The notes beneath the pieces are model-generated. The model did no database searches, was not told the origin of the DNA, and saw only the letters and a program-made list of their open reading frames with translations. A program made the position numbers and the translations under genes. A DNA stretch of 64,000 bases. Source: Clitoria ternatea (taxonomy: Eukaryota > Streptophyta > Magnoliopsida > Fabales > Fabaceae). The stretch lies in the NCBI GenBank assembly GCA_037962975.1, contig CM075672.1, forward strand, positions 59,714,501 through 59,778,500, given 5' to 3'. Below are positions 61,277-64,000 of the stretch, piece by piece (position 1 is the stretch's first letter; every line of letters begins with the position of its first letter).

Positions 61277-61591
61277 TTGATAAGTGTTTTATAACATAAT
61301 AAATTAGATTTAGTTTACTTAGGATTTTAATCATTATGCACTGTATTTCCTTTATTTATTGTGATTTTTGCTTTCTTTCCACTGTATTCTACTCGGGTAC
61401 TTTTATTTTGCAGAAATTAATAGATTTGGAATTATTGATGATCCATTTTAAGAATGAATGAATATAAATGGAAAATGGATTCAAGAACCCAAAAAGATGA
61501 TCAAAGTGTCAAAGGATGAAAACAATCAAGAACCATGAGCTATACTGTCCAAAACGCCTCAAAAATGCAAGAAAACACTTCCAAGAAAGGG

Positions 61592-61852
61592 TAGGAATCG
61601 ATTCACCCTTACAGGAATCGATTCCCATGTGAAACATAGGCTAGGAATCGATTCAAGGCTGTTGGGAATCGATTCATAGGGCTGGGAATCGATTCCCCCC
61701 TTATAGGAATCGATTCATTGATGTTTGGAAGGCTGGGAATCGATTCATGAAGGCCAGGAATCGATTCATCATGCTGGGAATCGATTCCCACCTTTAGGAA
61801 TCGATTCACACGCTGTTTTGAAGGCAAAAATCAACTGGAGGAATCGATTCAT
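61592..61852. repeat. palindrome array GGAATCGATTCC in Athila U3
   Basis: Eleven copies of (A/G)GGAATCGATTC(A/C) occur in about 260 bp, ten between 61592 and 61811 and one near 61840, all with an intact GAATCGATTC core. Spacings are short (about 19-24 bp) with a few wider gaps. The array ends about 140 bp upstream of the TATA box. Frames reading NRFL/GIDS repeats are artefacts. Confidence 0.96.
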
Positions 61853-61991
61853 CAGTGAAATCATGCGCCGAATTATTGGAAACAACAAAAATACGCAAAT
61901 TGGAGACAACTGGAACAGCTGGAAATCACATGCACCGAAAGTTTCCAACTTGCAACGCGTTTTCTTAGCTGGCTTCCTCCCTTCCTTCGCC

Positions 61992-61998
61992 TATAAAA
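61992..61998 (+). promoter_or_regulatory. TATA box of the Athila LTR
   Basis: CCTATAAAAGGAG followed by a strongly pyrimidine-rich stretch marks the LTR promoter. It divides U3 with the palindromes from R/U5. Confidence 0.8.
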
Positions 61999-63075
61999 GG
62001 AGAAGCAATCCAAGCAGAGAAAGCATTCAAAAATCCAGATCAGAATCCCATTCTTCATCAGCTTCATTCCTTTTCTTTTCTTTCTCTTTCGTTTTCTTTC
62101 TCTGTTTTATTTTCTTTCTCTTTTTATTTTCTTTTTCTTTCTTTTATTTTGTGTAAGAGTTGTGAGGATTGTGAAATTGAGTGTTCCAATTTGTAATTGG
62201 TGGAGGAATATTGCAACAAGGAAATACAGTGGTAAATTATTCTGAGCTTTTGGAGAAACCCGTAAGTCTTTATTTTTTACCATGTCTTGTATGTTTTATT
62301 TTTCCATCATGTGTATGAATTTGAATCCTTTCATGAGTAGCTAAATTAATTATCTTGGGATAAAGGGGGTATGATAATATTTTATTTTAATGTTATTTTG
62401 ACTTGGAATTAAATAAATTTCTGTTTTCCATTTAGTTTAATTATGCTTAATGCTTTTAGTAATTCCTAACAAGAACCTAAATGATAAAACTGTATACTTA
62501 CGGGTATATTAGTAAATTTAGGTAATAAATAGAATCGAGAGATTTATTTTTACCAGAAAGCTTTGAACTAAACCTAAGATTTTTGAAATGCTTTATGTGA
62601 CCTCGGTAAAACCGTGAAAGTAATCAAAATTCTTTTGAGGAAATAAAAGGGATTTTCATAAAACGATAATGGGCCTTTCTGAGGATTAAGCAGCGCTTTC
62701 CATAGGTTAGGTACATTAATAGGATTCCGAGAGGAACATATTAATTAGCTTTTGGAAAATTCGCCTTGGAAAACTTAATTCGATTCTTATTTATGAAAAG
62801 TTAAAATTCATTAAACATAAAATAGAGTCGTAATCCCCCAAAATCCCAAGATACTCTCAACTCTGATTTTTTAGTGTCAAGTAAATTTTATTTTTATTTT
62901 TATTCATATTCTGTGCAACTTTAATTTGTGCTTTATTTTATAAAAACCTTAAAAATTAATTGTGTGGATAATTAAATTTCAATATGCTGGTACTTTGAAC
63001 ACAGTCCCTGTGGAGAACGATAATCTTTTATATTACGCGACATAACCCGTGCGCTTGCGGGCCCTGTCAAGTTTT

Positions 63076-63093
63076 TGGCGCCGTTGCCGGGGA
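63076..63093 (+). promoter_or_regulatory. primer-binding site, tRNA-Asp
   Basis: TGGCGCCGTTGCCGGGGA follows the LTR after six bases. It is complementary to the 3' end of plant tRNA-Asp(GUC), the usual primer for Athila elements. Confidence 0.93.
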
Positions 63094-63265
63094 CTGTTGT
63101 CCCTCAAATATCGGCAATATTGAAATTCGATTAGATCATACTTGTTAATATTTTTATTGTTATTTTTATTTTTATTTTCATCGTAATTTTGTATTTTGTT
63201 CTATATTCTGTGTATCTGTTTTATTTTTGTAATTGTTTGTTTTATTTGTCATTTATTTTCTATTT

Positions 63266-64000
63266 ATGCGAAGAAGCCGTAGTGTCGATCTAAACTTAGG
63301 ATTTGACCCTGAGATAGAACGTACCCTTAGAGCTTTGAGAAAACAACAAAAACAACAAAAAGAACAAAAAGAAAAACAAATGGCAGACCAACACAGACCC
63401 TTAAGAGATTTTGCCGCTCCAAGCACTAATGGGAGAGGATCTAGCATCCTTAGACCCACAGTGGAGGCTAACAATTTTGAATTGAAGCCTTCACTACTCT
63501 CAATGGTTCAACAGAACCAATTCGGAGGTTTACCCTCTGAAGATCCAAACCTTTACCTTCAAATCTTTCTTGAATACTGTGACACCCTGAAGATGAACGG
63601 AGCCACCAATGATGCCATTCGCTTAAGACTTTTCCCTTTCTCCTTAAGAGATAAAGCAAGAGCGTGGTTATACTCTCTTCCTGAAGGATCCATCACAACT
63701 TGGGAACAATTGTCCAGTGCTTTTATCAATAAATGGTACCCAAGGAACAAGACTGATGTGCTGAGAAAACAAATCATCAATTTTTCATAAAAAGATGATG
63801 AATCCTTGTATGAAGCCTGGGAAAGATACAGGGAGTTGCTAAGAGAATGTCCTCACCATGGGATAGAAAGGTGGTTGACAATCCATATTTTCTATAATGG
63901 ACTAACTTCCACACAAAAGATCTCTTTAGATGCTGCAGCTGGAGGAGCCTTCATGAGTAAAAATGTTGATGAAGCTGAGAACCTGATCGAGGAAATAGCT
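63266..64000 (+). pseudogene. Athila gag, partial, one in-frame stop
   Basis: The likely start is ATG 63266 (MRRSRSVDLNLGF); an earlier in-frame ATG at 63233 would add a hydrophobic stretch that looks like translated leader. A Lys/Gln-rich segment precedes the gag core: LRDFAAPSTNGRGSSILRPT, EANNFELKPSLLSMVQQNQF, then LRLFPFSLRDKARAWLYSLP and WEQLSSAFINKWYP. A TAA at 63788-63790 stands where related proteins have Gln (CAA to TAA). The frame then continues open (KDDESLYEAWERYRELLREC, then GLTSTQKISLDAAAGGAFMS) to the window edge. One nonsense change separates it from an open gag in this window. Confidence 0.92.

Larger units (their letters stand above)
61277..63069 (+). repeat. 5' LTR of the Athila element
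   Basis: Begins TGATAAGTGTTTTATAAC, directly after the open frame of D's integrase is broken, and ends GGGCCCTGTCA just before the PBS; 1,793 bp, normal for Athila. It contains a palindrome array, a TATA box (61992) and a pyrimidine-rich leader. The end ACCCGTGCGCTTGCGGGCC is typical. Confidence 0.88.
61277..64000 (+). mobile_element. Athila-type Ty3/gypsy element, 5' part
   Basis: A plus-strand Athila element inserted into the integrase of element D. The 5' LTR (61277-63069), PBS, leader and the first about 245 codons of gag are in the window; the rest lies beyond. The single gag stop and the well-preserved motifs suggest it is the least decayed retroelement here. The TSD cannot be tested without the other end. 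Confidence 0.9.

Overview
This window is an AT-rich plant nuclear sequence that is almost entirely nested transposable elements around one recognisable host gene. The host is probably a legume of the Phaseoleae (cowpea or bean relatives). That placement rests on remembered similarity of the CTCGCTCAAGCGAG-type and GAATCGATTC-type repeats and of the Tekay, Athila/Calypso and Tat elements to legume genomes. It was not searched.

Layout. 1-4492 is AT-rich intergenic DNA with a degraded Tat-like LTR remnant (about 500-1340) and old direct duplications. 4493-8404 is a solo LTR (family A, TSD GGAGC). 9131-11548 (minus) is the host gene, a three-exon CASP-like membrane protein (CASPL4A type). From 11924 a Tat/Ogre-like Ty3-gypsy element (element C) begins. 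It is cut into pieces by solo LTRs: family B1 at 12298-21286 (TSD ACCAT, in the primer-binding site, itself hit by family A copy A2 at 12961-15650, TSD CTTAG), A3 at 22138-27401 (minus, TSD GGTAG) and B2 at 28161-34719 (minus, TSD CCAGC). The gag, protease and RT remnants of C lie between them and stop at about 35439.

From 35456 to 61276 the sequence is a minus-strand Athila/Calypso-like element (element D): a 3' LTR, an env-like ORF (58441-59731) and an integrase C-terminus (60986-61276). Its LTR is split by a 1.4-kb LTR-like unit (37691-39081) and by a complete but dead Tekay-clade chromovirus (39133-52449, TSD TTCCC; LTRs of about 3.9 kb, PBS for initiator tRNA-Met, large internal deletion). 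The Tekay 3' LTR in turn carries another solo LTR (47463-50205, TSD CATGG). D also carries a CACTA transposon (53226-57456, TSD AGG) that has captured fragments of at least two host genes, a WD40 protein and an RNA methyltransferase-like protein. At 61277 D is interrupted by a fresher plus-strand Athila element whose 5' LTR, tRNA-Asp PBS and gag run off the window.

The most unusual signal is a shared architecture. LTRs of at least four otherwise different families, plus the internal spacer of D, carry dense arrays of short CpG-containing palindromes. The palindrome differs between elements: CTCGCTCAAGCGAG, TTGAATCGATTCAAG, GGTAATCGATTACC, GCGTAAGTACGC, TGACGCTACGCGTCA and GGAATCGATTCC. Within LTR family A, recognisably homologous LTRs carry completely different palindromes in the same slot behind a similar leader. 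This looks like a replaceable palindrome cassette and is the best candidate here for an undescribed system.
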